Program-made: the position numbers and the translations under genes
Assembly: GCA_036873135.1 (NCBI GenBank)
Contig: JAPTYO010000005.1
Coordinates: forward strand, 15,726,166-15,790,165
Direction: 5' to 3'
DNA from: Clarkia xantiana subsp. parviflora
Lineage: Eukaryota > Streptophyta > Magnoliopsida > Myrtales > Onagraceae
DNA length: 64,000 bases
The notes under the pieces: generated by a model
What the model saw: the letters and a program-made list of their open reading frames with translations, nothing else
What the model was told of the DNA's origin: nothing
Databases searched by the model: none
In this document: positions 47,690 to 58,240 of the stretch, piece by piece
Numbering within the stretch: the first letter of the stretch is position 1
How the letters are laid out: every line of letters starts with the position of its first letter

Positions 47690-48430
47690 TATGCAAGTAG
47701 CGTCTTGCCATAACGTAAGCTTGAAATAATCAAGTAATAGTTACTGCACTGCGGCATAGTCGATCATGTTGCGACCATACCTTCGGAAAAGCCAAGTAAT
47801 GGTCATACAATGAAAAAATGCATTAAAAAATCGCAAGTAGCGTCTTGCAACAATGTCACATCTTGGAATACCAAGCGGCTGAAAAATGCATTCGCAAGTA
47901 GCACCTTGCCAAAACGCTATCTGTCGAGTAAGCGGATGAAAAACTACCAAACCAAGCAAGTAACGTCTTACCATAACGTCACATCTTAGAATACCAAGCG
48001 ATGGAAAACGCACTAACTTTTGTAGTATCATGATAGGACTGCGAGTCGCGTCTCGCCACAACGCTACCTCAAGGCATTGGGTAAGCGGCATAAAACGTAC
48101 CAAAATAAGCAAGTAAGGTCTTGCCTCAACCCTATATTGAGTCATCAAGCAAGCGGTAAAGTGCATAACGCGAGTTGCGTCTCGCCTCAACGTTATCTCA
48201 AGGCATTGAGTCAGCGGCTTAAAACGTACCAAATTACGCAAGTAACATCTTGCCCTAACACTGTATCGAGGCATCGGGCAAGTGGATAAAATGCACCAAA
48301 CCAAAAATTAGCGTCTTTTTTACAACGCTATCTCGAGGCATCGAATATCCGGTCACAAAATGTGTCAACACAGCGCAACTAGCGTCTTACCAAAATAACG
48401 CTATGTCGAGGCATCGACTAGCGGATGAAC
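47690..48430 (+). repeat. degenerate repeats with GCAAGTAGCGTCTTGCCATAACG core
   Basis: About ten diverged units combining (C/G)AAGTAGCGTCTTGCC, ATAACGCTATCTCGAGGCAT and a CGG(A/C)TGAAAAACG tail, with period 60-110 bp. This probably is the 3' region of the J element. Confidence 0.65.
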
Positions 48431-48871
48431 ATCATGTACCATTTACGATGAACAACTTCAAGCAACGCCATGCCTTGGTAACATCCAAGAGGGGCACATA
48501 CATGCCTAATACCCACGTACAATTGGCGAATGTAATGAACGCCAAGACCGGAATGCAATCGGCAATGCAAAAATGAAAACACTCGAATGAAGGAGGAAGG
48601 AACAACAAGTCTAAGGCACATACATGTTACAAGCCAAGACCGGCTGTTATCAAGCCAAGATCGGCATACAACCGGCATGGAAACAAGGACCTTAGATACA
48701 TGAGGATACGACAAGTTTTGCAAACACACACAACCAAACAAGCATGACCCAAAGCAATGGGACAATCATGGGTATGAAATACTACTCACATTCATATAAC
48801 CATAATGAATATATATATATATATATATATATTTCAGACAGATCTAATGCAAATGATAGATTGATGGCGCA
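48431..48871. other. non-coding, with (AT)n microsatellite
   Basis: GGCAAT/AAGACCGG-type short repeats at 48530-48680 and an (AT)n run at 48809-48831. No gene. Confidence 0.6.
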
Positions 48872-48917
48872 CAAGCATATTGGAAAGCATGTATTTGGCT
48901 ATGAAGAGCATGCTTTC

Positions 48918-49631
48918 TGTTGGATCACGGTGGAACTCCGGTACGGTCTTTGACGGCGATCCTAGCTCCTTCGCTCCACGCAATCCTGCAAGAGGGGATA
49001 TACCGGGCAGTGACCCAGAATCCCTCTCCGATGCTTAAATGAGTACTTCGTCCGGACTGGCAAGCAATAATCTCAAGTAATGTATTTCAACGTAAGTGAT
49101 CTGAGGTGACCCCTTGCCCTTTTATAGGCGAAGAGATACCTCAGTTACCTGGCGAACCGTTGGGGGTGTTAGCCCGTATCCCGCGTATCTCGGATGTGAT
49201 CCCGCCTATCTAGGCCATGATCTCGCTTATCTCGGCCACGCCCCGCGTATCTCGGTCACGCTCCATGTATCTTAACCACGTTCCGCGTATCTCGGCCACG
49301 CCCCGCGCATCTCGGCCTTATCCTCTGATAACGAGTCCCGACTAACATCGTGGACTCCAGAGTTATCTCGTTGTGTCACCGCTCGGGGCCCCTCGTCATC
49401 GTGACAGGGCCTATTGTTCTCAGGGATTCTTCATCGTGGCCTACTCAGAGGCATCTCATCGGGAGCGTTCCGCTCGCCTGTCAGGTCCGACTCTGTCGGG
49501 ACCTTTCATCCTCGGGCTCTCTTCGTCGGGATCCTTTGTCTGGGCCATCTTGGCTTTCGTTTAGGGCCCACCGGGCCTATTTGCCGTTTCCTCACCGTTA
49601 AAGGGCCCAACGGCTGTAGTCGAACCCATCA
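48918..49631 (-). repeat. 3' LTR of F (714 bp)
   Basis: Minus-strand TATA CCTATAAAAGGGC around 49127-49120. Contains repeated CGCGTATCTCGGCCACG(C) units (49180-49320, about 25 bp each), also present in the 5' LTR. Confidence 0.92.
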
Positions 49632-50032
49632 TTTGCCCCCAAGACATGAGGGACTTTTAGTTCGTCGTGTCTTCCAACTCCTAACCTTCCGACATTGGAA
49701 TCGGGGATCTTTTCCTTGGCATAGTCACTCAATACTAATCTTCTCCTTCACGTTTCCTCGATGCTTTGTGGATAACTGCCAAATCCGAGGGGACTTTTCG
49801 ATTCCTTAGTCCATTAAATGCAGCAGCTAGTGAAGCGACGTCTTCAAGACTCGTGCCTGATTTTTCGCGCCTGTTTTTTTTTTTTTTTTTTTTTTCTTCT
49901 GAAAAGTGCTTTTCAGGCCGTTTCATCATTACGCCCGTTGCCCTTCTGCACGTTCCATCTCATCGGTCCAGATTAAAACTCTTCAACTTCGACGACTCGG
50001 ATCGAAGTGTCCCTTTAACTGTCCTCTTCGCC
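49632..50032 (+). other. F: polypurine tract and upstream region of antisense gene
   Basis: Polypurine tract on the minus strand at 49643-49632. A T23 run near 49870-49893. No coding. Probably promoter-proximal sequence for the antisense gene. Confidence 0.6.
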
Positions 50033-50047
50033 TATAAAACCCTAACC
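50033..50047 (+). promoter_or_regulatory. promoter of F's antisense gene: TATA and telo-box
   Basis: CCTATAAAACCCTAACCG: TATA box at 50033-50039 overlapping AAACCCTAAC. About 160 bases of leader precede the ATG at 50200. D's antisense promoter has the same two elements. Confidence 0.65.
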
Positions 50048-50199
50048 GTGGGTGTTGGATCACTTTTACCGTCTTCGAATTTTCAGGAGCTCTCTACAAC
50101 CTTTGTGATTTCAAGCTTTTGCGATTCCGAAGACCATTAGTGCTTTTCCGACCATCTTTCCGGCAACGCTCAGTTCATTCCTTCAACCTCCGATTCGTC

Positions 50200-52870
50200 A
50201 TGTCTGGTAAGGATTTCTTCTTCGTTGCTTGTTCATCTTTTCCTTGTTTGCAGCTTTCCGAAAATCCCACTGTGCCTTCCTTGCCATTGCTACTTTTCAG
50301 ACAGTGGATCCAGCTCTGAGGGGAGAAAGCCTTTCAACTTTGATTATGCTCTGAATGAGATCTCCAACACCGCTTATGATGCAGCTCTCCGTGAGGGGTG
50401 CATCACTTCTACTTGGGAACCTCGTTTCCCGTATCCCTGGCCTCGCCCCGAAAAGGGGAGGTATTTGTCTCTACGGGGCAAGTATCAGCGGGGATCAGTT
50501 TCCCCTTCTGTGGTAATATGGTCGAGATGTGCCAGCATTACAAAACTCATCCGACCACCTTCTCTCCGCACGCCATTCGCTTGTGGAACGCTTTCCAGGT
50601 CCTTTGCTTCCGACAACGGTGGGTATACAACCTCAAGCTCTTCAGGACCTTCTATGGGATGAAGTGCAACGAGGCGGGGGTTTGCGCCTTCTACCCCGAA
50701 TGCCGAAGTGGAACAAGGCACAACTTGGGCGGTGTAACTGGACCAATGACACCTGGAAGGTGGTCAAGGGTCGAGGACTCCTGGTTGATACGGGGTCCGA
50801 TAACAGCAGTTGGAAAAGGAGCTACTTCTTCATCCAACATTCTTCGATCCCATGGCCCCGATGGGAGGTGAAAGCAGACTCTCCTCCTGCCTTCCATACC
50901 TATACTGACGAAGATTTCCAAACTCTTCAACTCATCCAGCTCTACCGATGGGGGGAGTCCTACACTCCCCTCGACGCCAATTCTCTCGTGGAGCGGGACC
51001 TGGTGAACGCCGGGATCCGACTCCTCGACATAATCTCCGGGGGGCAGCTCTTCGACGGCCCCTCCAATGTGGTTCCCTGGGTAAATCTCTAACTCTTTTC
51101 TCTTACTTTTTGCAGCCAAGAGGGTATCCGTGCTGACCGATCTGTTCCTTAAGCAGGGGGAGACCGATGCCGTCCGTCCTTCGCGGAAGAGGAAGTCCGC
51201 CAAGAAGGCTGCTGCTCCGTCGGGGTCTCCTTCTGCGGAGCAACCTAAGCGGAAGCGCGTGGAGCTGGACCAACTCTTCGACGTCCAGAATGCTGAAGAA
51301 GGTAAAAAGCTCCGACTCGCTATTAAATCGTATAGGAGGATGGTCCCGAAGGATTTGATTCCTTCGACCAGGGAGGCCCGTATTGCTGACGTTAGACGAA
51401 TCCTTCGAGGTGAAACTCCTCGTTTCCTGAAGGCGGGCTACTACCACTACCACGGGAAGGATCAATATGTCTCCCGACGTATTGTTTGGTGTAAGAATCC
51501 TCATGAACTCCCTGATTACATTTCTGAAGCCTCTCGTCCTCTAGGTGCAGGTCGCTCAGGGGCTCCATCAGGTGCTGAAGCTTCCGCGGGTGCACCGTCT
51601 TCAACAGGGGCGCCTCCCTCAACTGGGGAGAAAACCCCGACCGGCGAACAGTTTCGTCGGGTGGAAACCTTGGACTCCTCCGAGGAGACTGATGAGGGTG
51701 GCTCCCTTCGTCATCGTCGGAGGACGGGGCAGTCCCCCTTGAAACCAACCTCTCAGGGGCTGCCCCCTTCATCTTCTCCGCAGCAGCGACAGCCGTCGCC
51801 CATCCACAACTTCACTCCTTCCCCCGCCCGGGTCGAGCCGGAGGCGTGCCCCTCCACGACTCGTGCTAGCCCTCGTCCTGTCCCTCTCGACGGGAGTTTT
51901 TACAGGGCCTTTGACCCCACGCAGGTGGATGCTCCCTGGACTCCAATCCAAACACTGCAAGGGGTCCAGCTTCGACAAGGGGACCAGCATGAGGACCTGG
52001 CTCTGCATCTGCTGGCAGGCTCGATCCTGCCCACCATGCGGTACCCGATTTCCCTGAATCGGACGGCGATGCATCGGGACGTTCGAGAGATGTCCCTGCG
52101 TCGGATAGAGGTAAAACTTTGCTTCTCCCTCTTCGTTGGTATATCTGGTTGTTTGTCCATTAACACTTTTCTTTATTCTATTGTAGGAGCTCGGGGACTT
52201 CAACCGTCTTTTTGGGTACCTCATCGTCTATGATGAGTCCCGGGAGCGGGACCGGGCGGCCATCGACAAGCTTAAGGAGGATCTTGCGGCCTCCAAGTCC
52301 TCGCGGCGGAAACTTGCCAAGGAGCAGGCCATCCTCGACAAAAAGGTTCAGGACCTCCAAAAGCAGGTCGGGAATTTCGAGGGGCTCCTGAGGCGGGAGT
52401 GACAGGAGCGGCAGGCTGCTGAGGACAAGCTGGTCCTCGAGAAGAAGGCTTTGGAGGAGCAAGTCGCGGGGGTTCCTGCGCAGCTGGTCGCGGCTGAGGC
52501 CAAGGGCCGGGATGATTATCGGGGGTCTGAAGACTTCCAGGCTGATGCTATGAAGTTCTTCGGCGCGGAGGTGGAGAACACTCTCTTCAATGTGGTTGAG
52601 GAGCTCCACCTGGAGTATGGCGACGCCATCAACTTCGACAAGTCTCCTTCTTTTGCTCCCTTCGCGAAGAAATACTTTGCTCTTTCTGAGGAGAGTGATG
52701 GGGGGAGTACCCCCGTAATTGTCGGAGACGCCGCAGAGCTTCCAAGTGCTGATGCCCCGATAGTCGATCCTCCTACAGCCGACCCTGTGGAGCCTTCTAC
52801 CACCGACCTCATGGACCCAGCTCCCGCAGATGCCGCTGAACAAGGACCAAGCCTAACTGCTTATCTTTAG
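50200..52870 (+). pseudogene. spliced antisense accessory gene of element F
   Basis: ATG TCT G|GTAAGG at 50200-50206. The acceptor TTTTCAG at 50300 opens the frame S-D-S-G-S-S-S-E-G. Exon 2 (50301-51080, donor TGG|GTAAAT) holds WEPRFPYPWPRPEKGRYLS, then GNMVEMCQHYKTHPTTFSPH-AIRLWNAFQVLCFRQRW, then WEVKADSPPAFHTYTDEDF. Exon 3 (51116-52110) is basic (RKRKSAKKAAAPSG, EQPKRKRVELDQ, NLS-like) and then proline/serine-rich. Exon 4 (52187-52870) is a coiled coil (DKLKEDLAASKSSRRKLAKE onward) with an acidic, proline-rich tail. Breaks: frameshifts near 50490 and 50695, a phase mismatch at intron 2, and TGA at 52400 (CGA expected). The domain recalls PF04195 'putative gypsy type transposon' proteins (from memory). 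Probably nuclear; role unknown. Confidence 0.7.
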
Positions 52871-53029
52871 AGTCCTTGTATTTTCCTCGCTTTTGTAATC
52901 ATTGGGCCTTTGAGCCCTTATCAGACTTTCTTAGTTCCGATCTTTTCGATGCACTTCTCCAAGTGACTTTACTATACTTGCTTAGGTCGATACTTCGACA
53001 CTTAAGACATTTTCGTACGTCATTCCCAA
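52871..53029. other. 3' flank of F's antisense gene
   Basis: T-rich, non-coding stretch between the antisense stop at 52870 and the tandem array. Confidence 0.5.
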
Positions 53030-53890
53030 CGATTTACTAATTTGCACCACTTAAAGCGACTTATCATCATGCACCACTTAAGGCGACTTAATCTCGTGCA
53101 TCACTTAAGACGACTTAATATCGTGCACCATTTAAGGCGACTTTTCAATACTTAGAATAAATCTAAAACACATGCATCACTTAAGACGACTTTTCTCGTG
53201 CACCACTCAAGGCGACTTTTCTCGTGCACCACTCAAGGCGACTTTATAAAGCTTTGAGTAAATCTAAGAAACATGCATCACTTAAGACGACTTAATCTCG
53301 TGCATCACTTAAGACGACTTTTTCGTGCACCATTTAAGGCGACTTTTCAATACTTAGAATAAATCTAAAAAACATGCATCACCTAAGACGACTTAATCTC
53401 GTGCATCACTTAAGACGACTTTTCAATACTTAGAATAAATCTAAGAAACGTGCATCACCTAAGACGACATAATCTCGTGCATCACTTAAGACGACTTTTC
53501 AATACTTAGAATAAATCTAAGAATCATGCATCACTCAAGACGACTTTTTCGTGCATCACTTAAGACGACTTTTTTCTTATGCACCACTCAAGGCGACTTG
53601 GTATCGTGCACCACCTAAGGTGACATTTCAGTACTTAGAATAAATCTAAGAATCGTGCACCACCTAAGGCGACTTTTCTCGTGCACCACTCAAGGCGACT
53701 TTTCTCGTGCACCACTCAAGGCGACTTTATAATGCTTAGAGTAAATCTAAGAACAATTCTGATCGGAAGCAACCTCTTTATTTATTGATGGCACAAAATT
53801 GGCTTACATCGAATTAAACAGCATACACCACTTAAGGCGATTTTACATCGGGCACCACTTAAGGCGACTTTCATCGGGCACCACTTAAGG
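53030..53890 (-). repeat. short tandem array between pol and antisense gene in F
   Basis: About 25 units of 25-35 bp built on (C)GTGCACCACTTAAGGCGACTT, alternating with TGCATCACTTAAGACGACTT. Interspersed TACTTAGAATAAATCTAAGAA segments make a higher-order unit of about 110 bp. It occupies the same place as the array in D. Confidence 0.92.
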
Positions 53891-53899
53891 TGACTTTCA

Positions 53900-56300
53900 T
53901 CAAGCATGGTGTTTCTTCAAGTGTTCGCCACTAAAAGAATGCTTCAATACTCTGCCATCGAGGTCTTCCAATTTGTACGCATTTGGAGCTGGCATCCCCA
54001 CGACCTTATAAGGTCCTTCCCATTTTGGTGACATCTTGTTGATTCGATCCAAAAGGGTAAACTCGTTGCGACGCCAAACCAGCTCCCCGACGAAGAACTG
54101 TCGGGACTTTACTCGCCGATTGTGGTACCTGGCCGTCGCCAAACGCATTCGAGCTTGGACTTCATCGGCTTCCCGCCTCTTCTCTTCGAGTAAGTCCAAG
54201 TCCAGACGTCTTACTTCATCATTCGTCAGAGGCTCGTAATATCTCATCCGATGGGACGCCACAGCTACCTCCACGGGAGCGACAACCTCCGTGCCATAAA
54301 CAAGGCTAAACGGAGTCTCCCCCGTTGATCGTTTGGGTGTCGTTCTAACAGCCCAAAGCACGTTTTCCAGTTCGTTCAGCCACTTGCCCTTCAAGGCATA
54401 GACCCTATTCTTCAGGCCATCCATCACGATTTTGTTGGCTGATTCAACCTGACCGTTAGTCTAAGCATGGCGTACGGAAGCTGTCCGATGCTCGATGTTT
54501 AACTCCTCCAGATACTCCCTCACCTGAGAGCCATTAAACGGTGGACCATTGTCGCTGATCACCGCCTTAGGAATCCCGTATCTTGACACAATATGGGTCT
54601 GGAGGAACTTGACGATCTGGTTCCCCGTCGTTCTGGCCATCGCCTTTGCCTCTATCCATTTCGAAAAATAATCGATAGCTACAAGTAAATACTTACATTG
54701 ACCTTGTGCTTGTGGAAGAGGTCCCACCAAGTCGATGCCCCATTGCGCGAAGGGCCAAGCGCTCTTGATGGATGTCAGATTAGCGGCTGGAGCCACGATA
54801 CTCGGGGCGTACCTCTGGCACGCGTCACAGGATCGGACCAACGCCGTCGCTTCCTTGCTCATCGTAGGCCAATAATAGCCCAAGTTCAGCACTTTCGTCA
54901 TAATGGATCGGTTTCATGCACCTCCTTTAGGATTCGATTTGTGTCGGGCTCTGCCACACACTTTAAATACGGAGTCGAGAACCAGCCCTTCTTGTATAGC
55001 TGATTGTCCAGCATCACGTAATTAGCCGCGATCCGACGTATCCTGTCGGCTACTACTTTATCATCGGGGACTGCCCCCGTAGTCAGGTATGCGACTATCG
55101 GGGTCATCCAAGTGGGCTCCTCCTCTGATCTTGCTTCAATGGCACACACCTGTGTCGGGTCGGTGGTCAATAAGATCACCTTCTCCAAGAAATGCACCTT
55201 CCGATTTTCCTCCAAGGGTGCCCCCAGGGCAAATTTGCTAAAGGCGTCTGCCTCCACGTTTTCCTCCCTCGGGATTGCCTCGATGTCGAAGCTTTTAAAG
55301 CTCTCCTTCAAGGCTTGTACCTCGCGCAGGTACTTCTTCATTACCGGGCTCTTCGCTTCGTATCGCCAGTGAACCTGTTTCACGATCAAAGCCGCGTCAC
55401 ACTTCACCCTCAAGTGAGCGACTCCCGTACCTCTGGCAATTTTTAGGCCCGTGATAAGAGCCTCGTATTCCGCTTCGTTGTTCGTGGCCTTAAACGTTAA
55501 AGCCAAGGCATATTGAAGCGGCTCACCTCCACCTGGTGGTATCAACAAAAAGCTTGCTCCTGATCCGTCCGAACTCGAGGAGCCATCCGTGTACATCTCC
55601 CAGGTATTTTCCTCATTTGGCTGTTTTGATTGCTCTGCCCTCTCTGGTTTTTTTTCTGTCGGGACCTCCATGGTTGCCCCCTCTACAGGGCCCGCTTCTT
55701 CTAGATCGGGGGTTGTAGATTCTGCTATGAAATCCGCCAATGCCTGGCCCTTAATAGCCGTTCTCGGAGCAAAGTGTATGCGAAACTCACTAAGCTCTAC
55801 TGCCCATTTCACTAATCTTCCCGACGCATCCGGTCGGTTCAAAAAATGCTTCAAAGGCTGGTTCGTCAACACAGTAATCTCGTGTGCGTGGAAATAAGGC
55901 CTTAGCTTCCGAGCAGTAATAATCAACGCAAAGAGATACTTCTCAACGGCAGGATAATTCAATTCAGACTTGGCAAACGCCTTGCTTACATAATAGACGG
56001 GAACTTGATTACCCTCGACAACCTTCACTAACACAGAGCTAATGGCAAATTCAGAAACAGCCAAGTAAAGATAGAGCGGCTCGCCTGGAACCGGTTTCGC
56101 CAACGGCGGGAGGGTGCGAAGGTGCTGCTTGAGTGCTTGGAACGCTTCTTCACACTTGGTGGTCCACTCAAACTTCTTGTTGCCCTCAGGACTTCAAAAA
56201 ATGGCATTGATCGGTCGCTGGCTTTGGACAGGAAGCGATTCATCGCAGCTAGTCGGCCATTCAACACTTGCACCTTCGATAAACCATCGCAGCTAGTCGG
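53900..56300 (-). pseudogene. element F pol remnant: RNase H, second RNase H, integrase
   Basis: Starts with the very end of RT (KVQVLNGRLAAMNRFLSK, about 56280-56220). A frameshift follows near 56110, then the 54898-56103 frame: RNase H (YVSKAFAKSELNYPAVEKYL, FAPRTAIKGQALADFIAES), acidic linker, second RNase H (MYTDGSSSSDGSGASFLL, KATNNEAEYEALITGLKIA). A frameshift and loss at 54900 removes the H-x-H part of the integrase zinc finger. Integrase continues with CDACQRY, GIDLVGPLP and VISDNGPPFNG, is cut by a stop at 54461, and resumes at 54427 with MDGLKNRVYALKG to HSFSGEHLKKHHA. Not functional. Confidence 0.92.
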
Positions 56301-56316
56301 CCACAGACGGCGCCAA
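56241..56316 (-). repeat. F: primer-binding site and 19-bp direct repeat at the deletion junction
   Basis: CATCGCAGCTAGTCGGCCA (plus strand) occurs at 56241-56259, inside the end-of-RT coding sequence, and again at 56285-56303, overlapping the primer-binding site (plus-strand CCACAGACGGCGCCAA, 56301-56316). The repeat marks where gag-protease-RT was lost. Confidence 0.85.
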
Positions 56317-57031
56317 TGTTGGATCACGGTGGAACTCCGGTACGGTCATTGACGGCGATCCTAGCTCCTTCGCTCCACGCAATCCTGCAAGAGGGGATAT
56401 ACCGGGCGGTGACCCAGAATCCCTCTCCGATGCTTAAATGAGTACTTCGTCCGGACTGGCAAGCAATAATCTCAAGTAATGTATTTCAACGTAAGTGATC
56501 TTAGGTGACCCCTTGCCCTTTTATAGGCGAAGAGATACCTCAGTTACCTGGCGAACCGTTGGGGGTGGTTAGCCCGTATCCCGCGTATCTCGGATGTGAT
56601 CCCGCCTATCTAGGCCATGATCTCGCTTATCTCGGCCACACCCCGCGTATCTCGGCCACGCTCCGTGTATCTTAACCACGTTCCGCGTATCTCGGCCACG
56701 CCCCGCGCATCTCGGCCTTATCCTCTGATAACGAGTCCCGACTAACATCGTGGACTCCAGAGTTATCTCGTTGTGTCACCGCTCGGGGCCCCTCGTCATC
56801 GTGACAGGGCCTATTGTTCTCAGGGATTCTTCATCGTGGCCTACTCAGAGGCATCTCATCGGGAGCGTTCCGCTCGCCTGTCAGGTCCGACTCTGTCGGG
56901 ACCTTTCATCCTCGGGCTCTCTTCGTCGGGATCCTTTGTCTGGGCCATCTTGGCTTTCGTTTAGGGCCCACCGGGCCTATTTGCCGTTTCCTCACCGTTA
57001 AAGGGCCTAACGGCTGTAGTCGAACCCATCA
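56317..57031 (-). repeat. 5' LTR of F (715 bp)
   Basis: Minus-strand TATA around 56526-56519. Very close to 48918-49631, with the same CGCGTATCTCGGCCAC repeats. Confidence 0.92.
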
Positions 57032-58239
57032 GTTTCCAAGCTCAACAAGCAATTGAAGACCGAAGATGGTGGATCATAGCAATGTGCGTGTGATTTTGTG
57101 AAGGATTGATGTTGGCTTATGGGTGAAGACAATGAATGGGTGTTGGTGATGCAAGGAAGGATGTCCCAATGATGTGATGGAAGTGTTGATGCCTTAGTCC
57201 GTGCTCAAAAAAGTATTGCTGTAAGTGCCCCTGAAGGTGCATCCATAGTGCAGCAGCAGTGACCCACCAAGTGCCTTATCTAGTGTGCATAGTCAAGGGA
57301 AGGAGGAACGATGCTGGCCCTAGGTTTTGGAGTTCGTGTTTGAGTGATCAAGAAGGAATCTTGGAGTGCAAGAAACGTTCTTGATGGCTGCCCCAAGGTA
57401 TGTCATTGCCCTTATGCAAGCACAAGCTGCCCTAAGGCAAAAGAAGAGCCTAGTGACTAAGGGAATGTATCTTATGATGTGCAATTGAAGGGAATCCGCC
57501 CCAGACCGAACTATGATCTTTCTTGGACGCCAATTAACTCATGTTAGCTGTCCTAAGGTGAAGTCCCATCCCTAAGCAAGATCAAATCCGCCCCAAGACT
57601 TGGAGTTCAAGTTCTATGCTGAATTATATCATCAAGGAGAGATTTATGGTGATATAGATATATATATTTGGTTTGATTGTATGTTAAGGATATATATATG
57701 TTATAAATATACATCCTAAGCTAAGTATATATATTTATTTGACAGGATTTAGATCTAGACATATATATATATAAATCTAGGATGGATTTGTGGCATGCCC
57801 TTAGATTATAAAAAGATCTGCTCCCCTCTTGATTTAGGAGTGTTTTGGTGAGTGAGAAGTACTTATATTTCGTGATTAAACCCTGTGATAGTGAGCAGAA
57901 CTCGTTGTGATGGCTAAATGAAGTGAATGTGCGAAATCGAGTGCTAATGAGGCGTTTTTGTAATCAGGCGCCAATCCTTTGTTAGTGAATAAAGGCAAGT
58001 GTTCCCTACTTCTATTATGTGTTGATTGATCTTCTTATTCATGTTATTGGCTGCATTGTACTCGTTGGTTCCTTGAAGTGTCATTTAGTGCGATCTTGTG
58101 GATTTTGTTCGCGACTAGCCGTCGAAAGCGTTCCTAGTTGCGTTCGTGTTCTCTCTTGGCTGGTTATTGGAGGTGCAACTATGCCAGCAGGGAGCTTTAT
58201 TTAGGCGGAAAATCTAGGTGAATTTGACCCTCTGTGACA
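57032..58239 (+). repeat. 5' LTR of H, main part
   Basis: 57032-57655 matches 60880-61500. It includes a TA-rich region (57650-57790), TATAAAAA at 57807-57814, and ends CCCTCTGTGACA directly before GTGGTATCAGAGC. The first about 22 bases of the LTR seen at 60811 (TGTTTGTTAGCCCC...) have no match before 48872. Confidence 0.8.
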
Positions 58240-58240
58240 G

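Larger units (their letters stand above)
48918..57031 (-). mobile_element. gypsy (Tat lineage) element F, non-autonomous
   Basis: LTRs 48918-49631 and 56317-57031 (plus-strand ends TGTTGGATCA and ACCCATCA). Flanks CTTTC and GTTTC form a 5-bp duplication with one mismatch. H's LTR sequence continues across, as the intact copy at 60833 shows. On the minus strand the order is LTR, primer-binding site TTGGCGCCGTCTGTGG, end of RT, RNase H, second RNase H, integrase, repeat array, antisense gene, polypurine tract CTTGGGGGCAAA, LTR. Gag, protease and nearly all of RT are deleted. About eight differences between the LTRs by eye: fairly recent. Confidence 0.92.

Noticed and set aside
49350..49809. Plus-strand ORFs in F's LTR, repeated at 56750-57056
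   Set aside because: Both LTR copies carry them and there is no coding signature. They are chance frames in GC-rich LTR sequence.
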